This document shows, piece after piece, positions 44,668 through 58,900 of a stretch of DNA of 64,000 bases. The stretch is taken from assembly GCF_000208745.1 (NCBI RefSeq), contig NC_030854.1, positions 27,659,273 through 27,723,272 of the forward strand, read 5' to 3'. The notes beneath the pieces are model-generated. The model was not told the origin of the DNA, made no database searches, and worked only from the letters and a program-made list of their open reading frames with translations. The translations under genes and the position numbers were made by a program. Every line of letters starts with the position of its first letter. Position 1 is the first letter of the stretch. The stretch is from Theobroma cacao. Lineage: Eukaryota; Streptophyta; Magnoliopsida; Malvales; Malvaceae.

Positions 44668-47600
44668 ATGGCCCAAATCACGGAGGTCTCTTTGTCTCCC
44701 TCAACTGATTTTTTTTTCTTCAGAATTTTGCTAATGAATAAAATTTCCTCAACTATTTTTTATTAAGTATTATTTTTGAAACTAAAAATTCGAAGGTTTT
44801 TGAAGTCGGAGTTTTTCTTTTGTCTTTCTTAAATATTTGTAGGGGGCGACGGATTCAGTGGAGGCGGTGAGATTCAATTTCATGACAACCGAAGAGGTTC
44901 GTAAACACAGCTTTTTGAAAGTTACCAACGCCAATTTGCTTGACCTCATGGACCGCCCTATGCCTGGTGGATTATACGACGCCGTTTTAGGGCCTCTTGA
45001 GGATCGAACTCCGTATGTTCTCTTCTTTTTCCTCTCAATATTTGAACAACTTTTCCTTCCGCTAAATTTTTTTGCCTCATAAAAAGTTGCTATAAAGTGA
45101 AATAAAATGATAGCTAGCAAAATCTTAATTGATTAAAAATGTAAAATAGATGAATAAAATTTTAAAACCAATTTATGCTATATAAATGTAAAATTATGCA
45201 TTTTTTCTCTAACGATATTATTTTCGTTTGTACATATGCTGCTGTTTTGCTTCCACAAGCAAAAGCAAGTGGAAAAGCCACAGCCAAATGCTACTAGAAT
45301 AAATGTATTTTTTTTGTATATAGTTACATTATTTTGACCTTTAATTGCAGTTGTAAAAGCTGTGGCCTCTTGAAATTACATTGCCCGGGTCATTGTGGTC
45401 ACATTGACTTAGTGTCTCCGATTTATAATCCCTTGCTGTTCAATTTTCTTCATACCCTTCTTCAGAGGATCTGTTTCTTTTGTTATCATTTTAGGGCAGA
45501 AAAGACTGAGGTAAACAATTTTGATTTTTTTATGTTGAAATTTTTTTACCTTCTCTAATGTATTTTTTTGGGTTTAAATTAAATTAAGGTTGAGAGATGT
45601 GTTTCGCAATTGAAACTCATTGGAAACGGTGATATTGTTGGTGCCAAAAGGTTAGATTCAGACTCCGCAGATGCATCATCATATTCAGATTATAATGAAG
45701 GGAGTCAAGAATCAGGTTCAATAGTACACAATTCTGAGGCTGTAAAACCGAAGGAATGGACTTCTCTTCAGCTTATGGAAGCAATGTCAGTTTTAAATAA
45801 CTTTCTAAAACTGAAATACAACAAGTGTAAGAACTGCGATGCAAAAAATCCTAATATCACCAAACCTGTTTTCGGTTGGTTACACATGGTATATCTCCTC
45901 TTTCCCATCTTTTCATTTTTTTTTCTCTTGAAATTTCATTTTTATGCTGTTTTTACTTTGTGATTTGCTTAATAGTTATTTTTGCTAGCCTTTCTCCACT
46001 GTGCCATAGGTGGCTATAATTTTCGATTCTGAACACTTTATTTGAAAATGACCTATTGGAAGAAGGATAACACTTGGGGAAGTGGTGGGGGGTTATATTT
46101 GCTAACTTTTGTTCCTTGTGCCAGAGGTGCCTATGATTTTAGATTCTAAAGACTTTATTTGAAATGACCTATGGGAGATAATACTTGGGGAAGTGGTGGA
46201 GGGTAAGAACTAGTCTTTCAACAGAGTCTATTTCATGATGATTTCTGTACAGTTTTAAAGTGATACCTTAGACATGAGAGAAATTTATTGCATTAGGCAA
46301 TCAATAATCAGAAAAAGACAAGGGTTCATTAAGTTGTTCAAATGTTTTCCATTTTTCATTGGCATTTTATGTTATAAATGATCAACGAATTTAAGAACTA
46401 AACCTGGGAACCCTTGTTTTCCAGTTTTCCAAATTTAGTTATTTTTCCTTATCTATTTATTGTGTTTACAGTGTAAATGGAAATGGACTGGATTTTCTAG
46501 GAGTAAATGGTTCCTAAACTTTTGAACCATGCTATGAAACCAGGTGACATTTATGCTGTCAGTAGTACTCTTCTGAAGTGAGTCTGTGGATATCATGTTT
46601 TACTTGTTTCAAAGCCAATATAATTTGAAGTAAACATTCTACAATATTGGCAAACTGGCTGGGTTGACCTTATGGTTTTTGAGATTTCTCTCTGTCAATT
46701 TCATTGTGAGATGACCTTCACCAATTTTTAGTCCGGGACTATTAATTATAGGTACTTGAAGGTTCTATATGATGGGTTTTATGATGATAAAATTAAAGCT
46801 TGTAGTGTCTAGCCATTTTAGTTTGTGTAAGAGTGTGCTTTTTGTAGGATATTTTATCAGTTGCTGACCAGTTCATTGTTGAAGAATTCCTTGCCTTTAA
46901 CTTGTGGAAGCACTAGCAGATTGCTTGTGTTGTCAGTTGCATAGCTTGCCATAAGGATATATAACAGCAACAATAACAAACTAAGTTTTTTCGTACTGTG
47001 GGGATCGTACAACAAGGATATATGTGGTTGTCCTTGATTTGCTCAATAATTAGAGTCTCATGGCTATAGATATTCCACCCGCTTTGAAATTTTCAAATGA
47101 ATATCTTGTCCATTTGGATGAATGTGCATAGTGATTTAGTTGTTGTTGCCTATGATTTTTTGTGATTGAATTAGTTGTCATAATCTACTTTTCCAACTTG
47201 GAAACTTGAGCTTTAATGGTTTAATACTTACATGTCTTGGTTGCTAACTGCAGAATGGCATGTTGGGTGCTCAAATGAGGGAAAATGTTATCAGAGGGTG
47301 CAAAATGGTAGACACATTTTCTGATGACGCAGGATCTGGCTTAGAAGATGCTGATGATGTGTCTAGCTCTGGAAATGGTGTTGATATAGCTGAAATGGAT
47401 ACTTCTGAAATTGGCTTCACAGGATCTGAAGGTAATGGTGCAAAAGCCCGTAAAAAGAAGGCGCAAGTCCCTCTTGAGTTCATGAAGCAGAAAAATTTGT
47501 TTTCAGGACCTTTGTTGCCATCAGAGGTATGACTGTTAGTCATGCCAACATTTCTAGTATTAGCTTCATGACTGCCCTTGTTAACTGTCTTTTGAATATT

Positions 47601-50600
47601 TACTTTAGAATTCTTATTTTGCCACAGGTTAAGAAAATTACAAAACTTCTGTGGGAAAATGAGGTTGAACTTTGCTCAATTATCAGTGATATCCAGCAGC
47701 AAGGATTTGGAAAGAAAGTGGGTTACTCTATGTTCTTTTTAGAGACCATTCTTGTTCCTCCTATTAAGTTCCGTGCTCCAACCAAGGGAGGTGATTCTGT
47801 AAGTACAAAAGTTTGATAGTATTTCCTTATTTCCAAGAGGGAGAAAAGGAAGGGGGGAGGGGGGAGGGTGGTTGTGATAAGCTTGATCAGCTCATTTACT
47901 CCCTATTATATGTTGAGAGTATTAATGATGGGTGGTTTCATTTGTTATAAATGCTACTAGTGCATATAGAAGAACAAAGAATGAAGAATCAGGATGGCTT
48001 GTTGGACATACATATGTTGGGAGATGGGTAGCAATTTATTTTTTGATGGAATATGGTCTGACGAGGAGTCTTTTATGCTTAACATATTATCCATGATGTA
48101 GATAAGAATCCAAGTCGTATGAAGTATATGAATTAGTTTGGGGATGATTATGCACTTGACCAACTATGACATGGCTTTTAGATTTTCTCTGTTACCATTA
48201 TTGTGTTGCATTTTTCTTTCTTTTCAATTTAAGCTTTTAAACGTGTCTGTATACTTATTGAAACCTGGTGATATGTTGACCTATATGATTTGATTTTTGA
48301 TAACAACTTAAGTAGTTAATTTCCTGGGCCCATATTTGGGCTTGCTAGTTTATTCCTTTGAGCATGAGATGGGAATGCATATGCTGTTTTTCTATTAAAT
48401 GATATCTTGATTGAGGGCGCCTTTTAAGTAATGCAGGTGAACTTTTTTTTTCCCCATAATGCTATATCACATGCTTTAGGTGAAAAATATTGAAAATGTA
48501 GCCATGTCTATCTGTGCTTTATTTAAGTGGATTTTTTTATTTTATGTGTGCTTTACATTAGGGTTTTGAGACACTCTCATAAAGTTTGAAGTGTTTCGAG
48601 AGACTTGTATGAAAGGCCTTTTGGCTTGTTGAAATTTTGAGAATTGAATGTTGATGTTGAGAATCAATTTCAGAATTTAGAATTGCCCCTAGCTTCTTTT
48701 AATTTTCTGTTTCTTTGTTGTTGGTGCTGCAGCATACTAACTAGGCATTTTCTTTCACGAATGGATCTCTGCTAACTCATTTTCATTTTTTTTTCTTGTA
48801 GGTGATGGAGCATCCTCAAACTGTTTTGCTAAGTAAGGTGTTGCAGGCCAATATATCGCTAGGAAATGCTTATACAAACAATTTGCAGAGTTCAAAGGCT
48901 GTAGTTAGACTGTGGATGGATCTCCAGCAATCTGTAAATTTGTTGTTTGATAGCAAAACTGCAATGAGTAAGTACATTGTGTTGGTGAGAATCAATGTAA
49001 ACTGCTTGCTCTTTGGCCTTGTTATTATTTTAGCGTATTAGACATAGTGTAGGTTGGTGAGAGATTGCTTTAGAGCTAAAAGTTTCCCTGCAGTGGCATA
49101 ATAACATGTATATTTAGCATGTTATGTTAGATAGCACTTGCTAATTTGTATTTTGCACTAGATGAGCTAGAAAGAACATGGCATGCTTGTTTTTCTAATG
49201 CTTGCAATTTAATTCTTCTTATTCTTGACTTGTACTACAAAGCTTGCTTCTTGGACAATTTTGGTGTCATATCATTTGCATGTTTGAGTGTACTAATTTT
49301 AGTTGCTAATGGATGATAGTATGTGATTTGAGTGTGCTTGAATGAGTTTCTTTGAAATTAACATTCAATATTCTTCAGATTGGTTTGTTTATGAAAAATA
49401 ATAAGGGAGAATTATCTTTGTTTAAATGTCTTTTTTTCTCTGATTCATGCTAAATGTGGTTGCATGAATGGTTGACTTTCTATTAGAGGGAATTACTGTT
49501 ATGAAATTCCTAGAGTAACATTACATAGTTTTTGTCTGAAATGTATTATCAAAATAGTTTTGAATTAAGAGGGAAGCTTTTAATGAGTTAACACTTTCAA
49601 ATTTGGAAAAATTAGGTCATTCAGTATCTTGCAATATTTGGGACTAATATTTGAAATAAAAAACAGAACTAATGATATGTATATCTTTATACCAGATATA
49701 TTATCTAGTTTAAAAATTCCAGTGAAGTTTAAGGGGAAATTTTACGAAATGACAGCAGAACAGCAATGTTTTAGGGGACAGAATGTTGGACAACTAGGTA
49801 TCAACATACAAAGGGGGTTATGGTGCAGATGGGAATGCTACAATGGATTTGTGGGCATTAAAGAGAAGATATGATTATGTATGAATGCAAAAGAAAAATG
49901 ATGGGGGTGATATCCCCTGAGGACAAAAAATGAGGAAGTGTTAAGGTTGTTTGGGTATATAAACAGGAGACTTACAATGCCCGCACTGTATGCTGCAATA
50001 GAAGAGAGAGGAGAATGCACTCTCTTTTTGTCTTTCTTACTCTGTCCTTCATGTATGCATATTTGTGGGTGAGGTTGGAGGGGAAGAGTGGCATTCTGGC
50101 TGCATCTCAATTGGGCATGTGATGTTAAAATACATGGCTTGCATGTGTGGCTCTTTGCTTCAAACGAATTATAACGTTGTTGGATTGAGATCTTACAAAT
50201 ATAATTATGATGTTGTTGAATTAAGCATTTGATGTGCCAGTTAAGTGGACTGTCTACTCTTTATGGTAGGTCAAGGGAGAGATGTGAGCTCAGGAATATG
50301 TCAATTGCTGGAAAAGAAGGAAGGCATGTTTCGCCAGAAAATGATGGGGAAAAGGGTTAATTTTGCATGCCGATCTGTTATATCTCCGGATCCTTATTTA
50401 GCTGTTAATGAGATTGGGATTCCACCTTATTTTGCATTAAGGTTAACCTATCCTGAGGTAAGCAGTCAATAATCATGTTTTTTGTACCTATAAAGCATCT
50501 TATCTTTTTACTTCATCTTGTTGATTAATGTATTTTTAGGTAGTTATTTGAACATCTTTATGATCTAGCATTTCTTTAAAAATTATTGCATTGGAGTTCA

Positions 50601-53600
50601 ACGAGTGCATTGTAGATTGTTACATTCTCTTCTTTATATTTTATTTTGCTTGGTCTTGACTCCTGAGATTGACTTGCAATTTGAGAAGATTGTTGCTTGC
50701 CTTCGAATGATTTCTTTTTGGTCTCTTAGTTATGGAGTCAATCATAAAGATGAGTGCTTCATGTTGGTTTTACTTGTGACCATTTGATTGAATAATGATA
50801 TAAAAGCGGTTAGAGAAACTACAAATCTTGGTTGCCTCCATTAATGTGCAGCTAGCAGTTGTGAAAGGATTATTTGGCAGTAGATCTGTGAGGCCATAAC
50901 AATGTGGTGTATGGTTTAAGGCTTAAGTAGGACAAGACACCAAGTTGATGGGTCTGTATTACAGTTTCAGAGGAAACATTCATAATTTGCTAACTATTCA
51001 TATGCTTGTAAGTATAACTATGCATATGTAGACATACATAGATTTTTGGATCTAGAATAGGGTTGACGCTAGTTAATGGTCTATTGACGTATGGAAGTTG
51101 TTGTAAACAGAAAAAAAAAATACTTACTTCTAAACAGCATAAGACTTGTTACACGGTGCAGATAACCAGTCAAACCCCATTTGTTGATGCAAAGTTAATA
51201 GACAAGAAGTCTGTTTTTCCCCCCTAGACTTGTATACATCGTCACATGATCAATAACTATCATTATATGAAACATATAGCTTGATGAAAATATTGCCTTT
51301 TGTTCTTTTTTTTTTCTTGGGACACATATAAGGAAGTCTTGGCGGTGGGGGTGGGGGGGTGGGGAGGGAATTCCAACCTTAGACCTCAATCTTATTCAAG
51401 GTTAAAGCGATTTTAAGTTTTAAAAATAAAACAGATTTGTAACCTTTGTCACCATTTAAGATACAGTTCAATAAAGCTTAGAATTTTGGTTTCCAAAAAA
51501 AAAAAATGCTTAGAATTTTTTATTACTAGCCAAGTTACCAAATTAAATTTGTAAGTTACTATTTGAGAATATGTAAAATTATTTTGATAATGCTGCTTAG
51601 TTCCAAATATATATGAATTTTCTGTACAAATTTCCTGTTTCTTAACGAAGTAAATCCTCTTAGCTGTGCTCGAAAACCATTGACTTCTGATTTTTTCTTT
51701 ATGTTTTTTGTTTCAATGTTGATCTTGTTGCAGAGAGTGACTCCTTGGAATGTTGTAAAGCTGAGGGAAGCTATTATAAATGGCTCTGAATTTCATCCGG
51801 GGGCTACGCACTATGTTGATAAGTTATCCACTAAAAGGCTGCCACCAAGCCAAAAAGCACGTATTTCCATATCAAGAAAATTACCTTCGTCAAGAGGTGC
51901 TATTGCCCAACCTGGAAAGAATTTGGACTATGAATTTGAAGGAAAAATTGTTCTCCGGCACTTACAAGATGGGGATGTTGTGTTGGTCAACCGACAGGTA
52001 ATTACACCTTATCAATTACTTGTAGTGCTTATCCATGCAAGTCATCAGCTGTCTTAGAAAATAAAAATGTGCTTGATGAGGTGAAAAGTGCAGGAAAGTC
52101 TATGCATAATAGTAGGGATTATGTTTAAGTTATTTTTATTGATCTCTAAATACATGAGAAGAAATTGAACGGAAAGAAAATAGTAATTCCCATTTATAAA
52201 TAATGACTATCACCTTTTGGGTGAAAAGTTATGGTGTGTAACAGACTCAAATGCAGCTTGATCCTGTTTTCCTACCGATGAATTGGCTCTGTTGCTGTCC
52301 AATCCACTCATGAAGTTTGCATCCATCTTTTACTCTCTAAACACTTTCCTTTTACCTTTTTCGTTTTTATTATCTTGTTCTTAGGGTACATGTGGCTAAA
52401 GGATAAGAGGAAACTTCTGGAAACAGCTCTCTAGATATTAGCTTTTAAAATTTTTTATTTTGATTGGAAGGTTCTTAGTCCTATTCCTCATTATTTCTTG
52501 TTGGAGCAGTAATCCTTGACAAACTTGTTTGTGGTTACTATCTATATCTTCAAATTGACTGGCAGTGTATGAATGTGCTAATGAGTAGGTAATCTTTTTT
52601 TCCATTTTCTTTTCCTTTTAGCTTTTGCCTTCTGCATCTAGCCATGGCAAACACTGTTTGTTGGGATGGTGGTGCTATTGTTTGATGGTGTCATGCTCTG
52701 TAAAGAAATGAATTAAGACCTTATGTGGTTTAGTAGGTAATGCAAATTTTGTTGAGCCAGTGAATTATGGTATTTAGTCATTTGATAGCATGAGCTGTAT
52801 ACCATCTTGTTAAACATGTTGTTTATCTCTTTTGAGGCTTTATGTCCTAGTGCAACTTGTTCATGGAATTATGAAAAAGATTGTCAGTGTGTGCTAAAAA
52901 GGGAAAGTATTTGCACATTTATTGAATCAAAGCTTGCACTTCTCTTTGAGGTTTTTCATGTGGTGTGAATCACATTTCTAATTAAATATATCATTTGTTT
53001 CATTGATGTTTCCTGAGTTTGATTCAATACTATTTGTCTGGCAGCCTACACTTCACAAGCCAAGTATAATGGCGCATGTAGTTCGTGTGTTGAAGGGGGA
53101 GAAGACAATTCGTATGCACTATGCAAATTGCAGGTTGATATTAAATGGATTTTGAATAATGCATGCATGCTTAAGTAAGACGTATAATAGATAAGAGCAC
53201 ACACATGCACTACTGTACATACATGTTAGGTATGTTGATACTGCACCCACCTATACATGACATGCATGCATACAGTTAATTATTAATGGTTTGTTTCTGA
53301 GACGTGGAATCAAACCTAATAACCACTGTCATTTCTGATATCTGTTGGTTCTGATTTCAGTACGTACAATGCTGATTTCGATGGTGATGAAATAAATGTA
53401 CATTTCCCACAAGATGAAATTTCTCGTGCTGAAGCATACAACATTGTTAATGCAAATAATCAATATGTCAGGCCTTCGAATGGTGAACCAATCAGAGCCT
53501 TAATTCAGGTTTTGAATGCAATACTGTCATTTTTTGTGATGATGAATTCTCTTCTATGTCCTCTTCTGAATATAATTGGGTACAATATTAGTAATATTCT

Positions 53601-55911
53601 ATTTTATCTTAAATTTCAGGATCATATTGTAAGTGCTGTACTTCTCACAAAGAGGGATACTTTCTTAAGTCGTGATGAGTTTAATCAGCTATTGTATAGC
53701 TCAGGTGTTTCCAGTTTAGCCCAAAATTCTTTCTCTGGTAAACCTGGCCAGAAAGTTTTCGTATCAACTTCTGAAGAAGGGATGCTGCCCATTATACCTG
53801 CAATATTGAAACCAAAACCCCTTTGGACAGGGAAGCAGGTTAGTAATTGATAGTCTGCGAAGTTTGTTGTGTATTATACACTCATGTTTTTTTTTTTTTT
53901 TTTGTGTATGGTACAATTCTAAGTGTGCCTAAGTTTGCAGAGGTTTTTATATCTGAACTTTGCTCCAGAAGCAAGGTTTCGATAAGTTGGTGAATATGAA
54001 TTGGGACAGAGTCAATCAATTATCTTTGGTATCAGCTAACTGTTTTTTTTTTTTTTTTTGCTTCTCCTTCCATGTTTCTAGGTCATCAGTTCTGTGCTAA
54101 GTCATATTACAAGGGGTCGCCCACCATTTACGGTGGGAAAAACTGCGAAAATCCCACGTGATTTTTTTAGAAACAGACGAAATAAAAATAAACAAAGTTC
54201 AAGAGAAGAAAATCAACCAAAGAATGATGGCCAAAAAGCCAAGGTTGCTGAAAAAAACTCAAAGAAAGAACCGGATGAAGAGAAGATATTGATATACAGA
54301 AATGACTTGGTGCGTGGTGTGATTGATAAGGCTCAGTTTGCTGACTATGGTCTAGTTCATACAGTTCAGGAGCTCTATGGCTCAAACACTGCAGGCATTT
54401 TGCTTTCGGTGTTTAGTCGTCTCTTTACAGTTTTCTTGCAGGTCAGCTTACTTTAATTGCTACAATTCAATTCATAATGTGGAGCATGCTGAATTGGATT
54501 TTCAAAACTTGCTTCATATATCATTCATGATGCAGATGCATGGCTTCACATGTGGAGTAGATGACCTTTTGATAATGGAAGATAAAGACATTGAAAGGAA
54601 GAAGCAACTTGAAGATTGTGAAAAGAAAGTCACAGAAGCACATTATGAGCTTTTTGGAGTCAAGGTGAATAGTGAAACAGGTATGTTGAATTTTTGAGTG
54701 CTTCTTAGAATTATGCTGTTTCTATGGTAAGTTAATGTCTAGTTTATGCCAGTATATATATACATACAATATACATATATATATACACACACATACGTAT
54801 ACATACATACATACATACATACATGCATACATACATATATATAATATAATATTCATCTATGAGGTAATCGACACAGAATTTTAGGTTTGTGTGCGATATT
54901 GACATTGGGTCTGTTCCAGGTAGTCTATGTCTTCTTTTGTTGGTTTAAGTGTTTTATTCAGTTGATATAGCATATTGGTGCTGCCTGTATATTAATAAAT
55001 TATTGAAAAACAATGTGGCTTGACTTACATAGGTTTTTTTTTTTTTAAATAGAAGGCTTATGAAGGAGTTATTCTGCTACCAATACTACTAAGTTTTCCT
55101 GAATTTGTGAATTGTTATACATTTCCCATGGTAAATTTTTGTGATTTAGTGAAAAGAACATTCTTACTAGTAATTATATGCATAACACAAATGCAAAGTC
55201 TTGATCTGTTTCAGCTCCAACAGAATTGCAATTGGAAATTGAGAGAACTATACGCAGAGATGGAGAGACTGCACTGACAGCCTTGGATAGAAAGATGATA
55301 AGCGTGCTTAATGAGAACTCAAGCAAAGGCGTTCTTACTGAGCTGTTGTCTGAGGGTTTAGTAAAATCTATGGGTGAGAACTGTATATCTCTTATGACTA
55401 CATCAGGGGCTAAAGGTAGCAAGGTAATTTTTCTGCTTTTCATATTTTACTGATATTATTATGGTTATATATAAATATATATATATATATAGGTAGGGGG
55501 GGGGTGGGAGAGAGAGAGAGAAGTGGGGGGTGGGGTCCACTTATACTAGTGTACAATATAAGTTTTATACCCTTTTATATCAATTTATATGATTTATATT
55601 TGGATAATCCAAGCTTTGGATTTCATGCCTGATTCACGTAGATCCTGCATGCCAAATTTCAAGTTAATTGAGAATGTCTAACTAGTTGTATGATAAAAAT
55701 AAATTTCAAGTTTAAAATATATATTGAAAGAACATTATTCTTGATTGATATGATAGGGATTTTAGATTGACTTGAATGACATGCATGACAGGTATGAGTG
55801 GGTTGTTAAATCCAACAGTTGATTTGTTGAAATATTAATAGTACATGAAGTTATAGAAGGGTGTCAACATTATGTAACTTGATCTCTCGTTATATATATA
55901 TGTAGATATAG

Positions 55912-55946
<35 letters not shown>

Positions 55947-58900
55947 TACATACATACTAGCTTCTCCCTAGGTATCGTTTACTGGTGTCTATTGCGAATA
56001 GGGGAATTTCTTTAAGTTAATACTCTTATGTTTGACTGTTCCTTTGAATCCTTTATGCGCTTTGGTTGTTTCAGAATGAGTGCCTGCATGCATGTTTGCA
56101 TAAAGGTTTTTTTATTCATTATTTAAAACTTGTTAAGGTTTTATTACACATACATTTGCGAATATGCGAACATGCGAATGCCGCATTTGTATTTAGGACC
56201 TACGGACTGTTTCTACAGCCATAATAGAGAGAGGGAACGTGGGTAAATCATGTGTCTGTATTTTCATTGGGTTGATTGTTGCAAGTTTCAAAAAATACAG
56301 TTTCAAATTTCCTTCTTGAGTATCAATCAAAGAATGATCTCTTCTTGCATGGAACCTCTTCTTCCAGCTCTTCATCACAAGGGTAGAGTTGTAGATAGGC
56401 CCTTAGTGACTGGAAAGCCCTTAACAATTTAAAAACCTGTCTTATGACAAAGTTGTGTACTCATGCTATTGCCTCAATGGTTTCCATGAACAGCACAGAT
56501 AGGTTGGTTCTAACTATTTGAATTATGCTTTCAAACAGGTTAACTTTCAGCAAATTTCATCTTTTCTGGGTCAACAAGAATTAGAAGGGAAACGAGTACC
56601 TCGAATGGTTTCTGGTAAAACATTACCTTGTTTCCATCCGTGGGATTGGGCAGCTAGAGCTGGTGGTTTCATCAGTGATCGATTTCTTAGTGGTCTTCGG
56701 CCGCAAGAATATTATTTCCACTGTATGGCTGGACGTGAAGGGTAAATCTTCAGCTTATCTTAGTTTCTTCTAATGGGAATGCTTTATCTTTCATTGAAGC
56801 CATATTTTCGAATTTAACCAATATTGCTAATTTGTGCTTGTTTGTATGGCTTTTTACATCATACTCATAGTAGGACCTCATTCTTGAGCTAGTGGACATG
56901 CATTATGCAGAATCTTCATAAGCTTCTATAGTTTGGAAGGAATAGAAGTGACCAGACACATTTCCTGATATTATTTGGTTTTATGTTGTTTTCTTCAAGC
57001 CCAGATTCTCCTATAGCCTCCCACATGACGGGTGTTCAATTTATGAGTCTGCGGTTTTACTATTATGTTGTGTTGGAGTTTATGAACAGCAATGATGGGC
57101 TCTAGATATGTTTGCTTGAAATGCTTTTGATCTTTAGGTGGCTAGGATGACTAACTGCTAGACAGAATTGGGCTTATGGAACATGTTTAATGGATATAGA
57201 TATTGAAGAGAAGACATTTTCTGATTGATTGTATGGTCATGGTTGTGCAAAATTTTTGAAGTTGAAGCAGATGCTAGTGGAGAACTCATGATGCATTTAT
57301 CCACGCTTTTTGATTTTTAAATTATTTCCTTAAATCTGAATGAATTTATTAGTCTAGGACATCTGGGATTTTATTCCCTGACATCTTAATTTTATGTTTT
57401 TCCGTTCTTTTATGGAAGTATCATAGGAGGAAAAATGTGGAATTATATATTAGAGGGATAGAGGTATAAATGGAAACAGTATTATTAAAGCCCCATCTGA
57501 GGTTTATGAGGAGCTTGACTGGTTGTGGAATTTGTTGATTTAATGTGTTTAATTAATGGACTAAAATGCAGTTTACTGGTCTTGTTTACAGTCCTATTCA
57601 TGAACTTCGTTTTTACGGTATACTTTGTTAACATGTCAAAAGTGATGCTTCATTTGCTGAATTATGGCATCCTGACATGAACTTGTCATGATGGTTATAG
57701 CTTTATGGTAATAAAATTGTTTGCAACTTTCTGTTCTCCTTCCATGTATGATGTAGTTTCTCTTAGAGATTGTGTTGCTGTTCCTTGCTTAACTTTTATT
57801 TTCTCTTTTACAGTCTAGTAGATACAGCAGTCAAAACATCTCGCAGTGGATACCTGCAGAGATGCCTTATAAAGAATCTGGAGTGTTTGAAGATCAGTTA
57901 TGATCATACTGTTCGTGATGCTGATGGCTCCATTGTTCAATTTATCTATGGTGAAGATGGTATTGATGTCCATCAGACCAGTTTTATTGCTAAATTTGAA
58001 GCACTGGCATTAGTGAGAACTTCTTCCTAATTTCTGAGTCTGAATCCTAATTAAAATTAGTTCCTTATTGTTTTTAACTCTGATTCTTTATTTTCAGAAT
58101 CAAGATATGATGTCAGAAAAGCTTTGTTCTCAGCTTGGAGAGCCTGATGACTCTGACAAAATATTGCCTGATGGTCTTAGGAGCAAAGCTGAGCAGTTTA
58201 TACGTGAGGAAATAAAGAAATACCAGCACCAGAAAATAAAGCCAAAAGACTTCTTAAATTTGTTGAAGCTTAAATTTCTTTCAAGTCTAGCCCAGCCTGG
58301 AGAACCGGTTGGGGTGCTTGCTGCTCAATCTGTGGGAGAACCTTCAACACAGATGACGTAAGATGCCTTTTTTTTTTCAGAAAAAAGTCAACTGCTCTAA
58401 TTTGATATGATGTAGTATAAAAGACTTTTCATACTCGTTACATGCTTTAGGTATCAGTGAGTAACACTTTTTGAGTTTCTGAAAATCATTGTTGATTGAT
58501 AAGATGGTATTGATATTCTAAAGTTTTCAACTGAGCTAAGGCATGTTTGTCATCATTGTCCTTATCATCATCACCTTCAACTTCTTCTATCGAATATCAT
58601 CTGGAAAGAACATTTTGGAATCTTGAGTTTGTAATTTTGGAGTAATAAAAACTTTGTCATTCTCTTGCAATTAATCCTTGAAACAGTCTTTCATGCTATT
58701 TCTTGGTCTTCCTTAACTTCATTCGTACTAGAGTCTTTTGTTTAATAATATGATTTTTGTAGTGAGAATTCTCATATTGCATGGAAAGTTTAGGGTTAGC
58801 TTCTATTGAGCTTTCTCTCTCTCTTTGGGTTGGGGTGGCTGGGCATTCTTTGTCTCTAACCTTTTTAATAACATTTGACTTTGATCCTAATCCTTCAATT

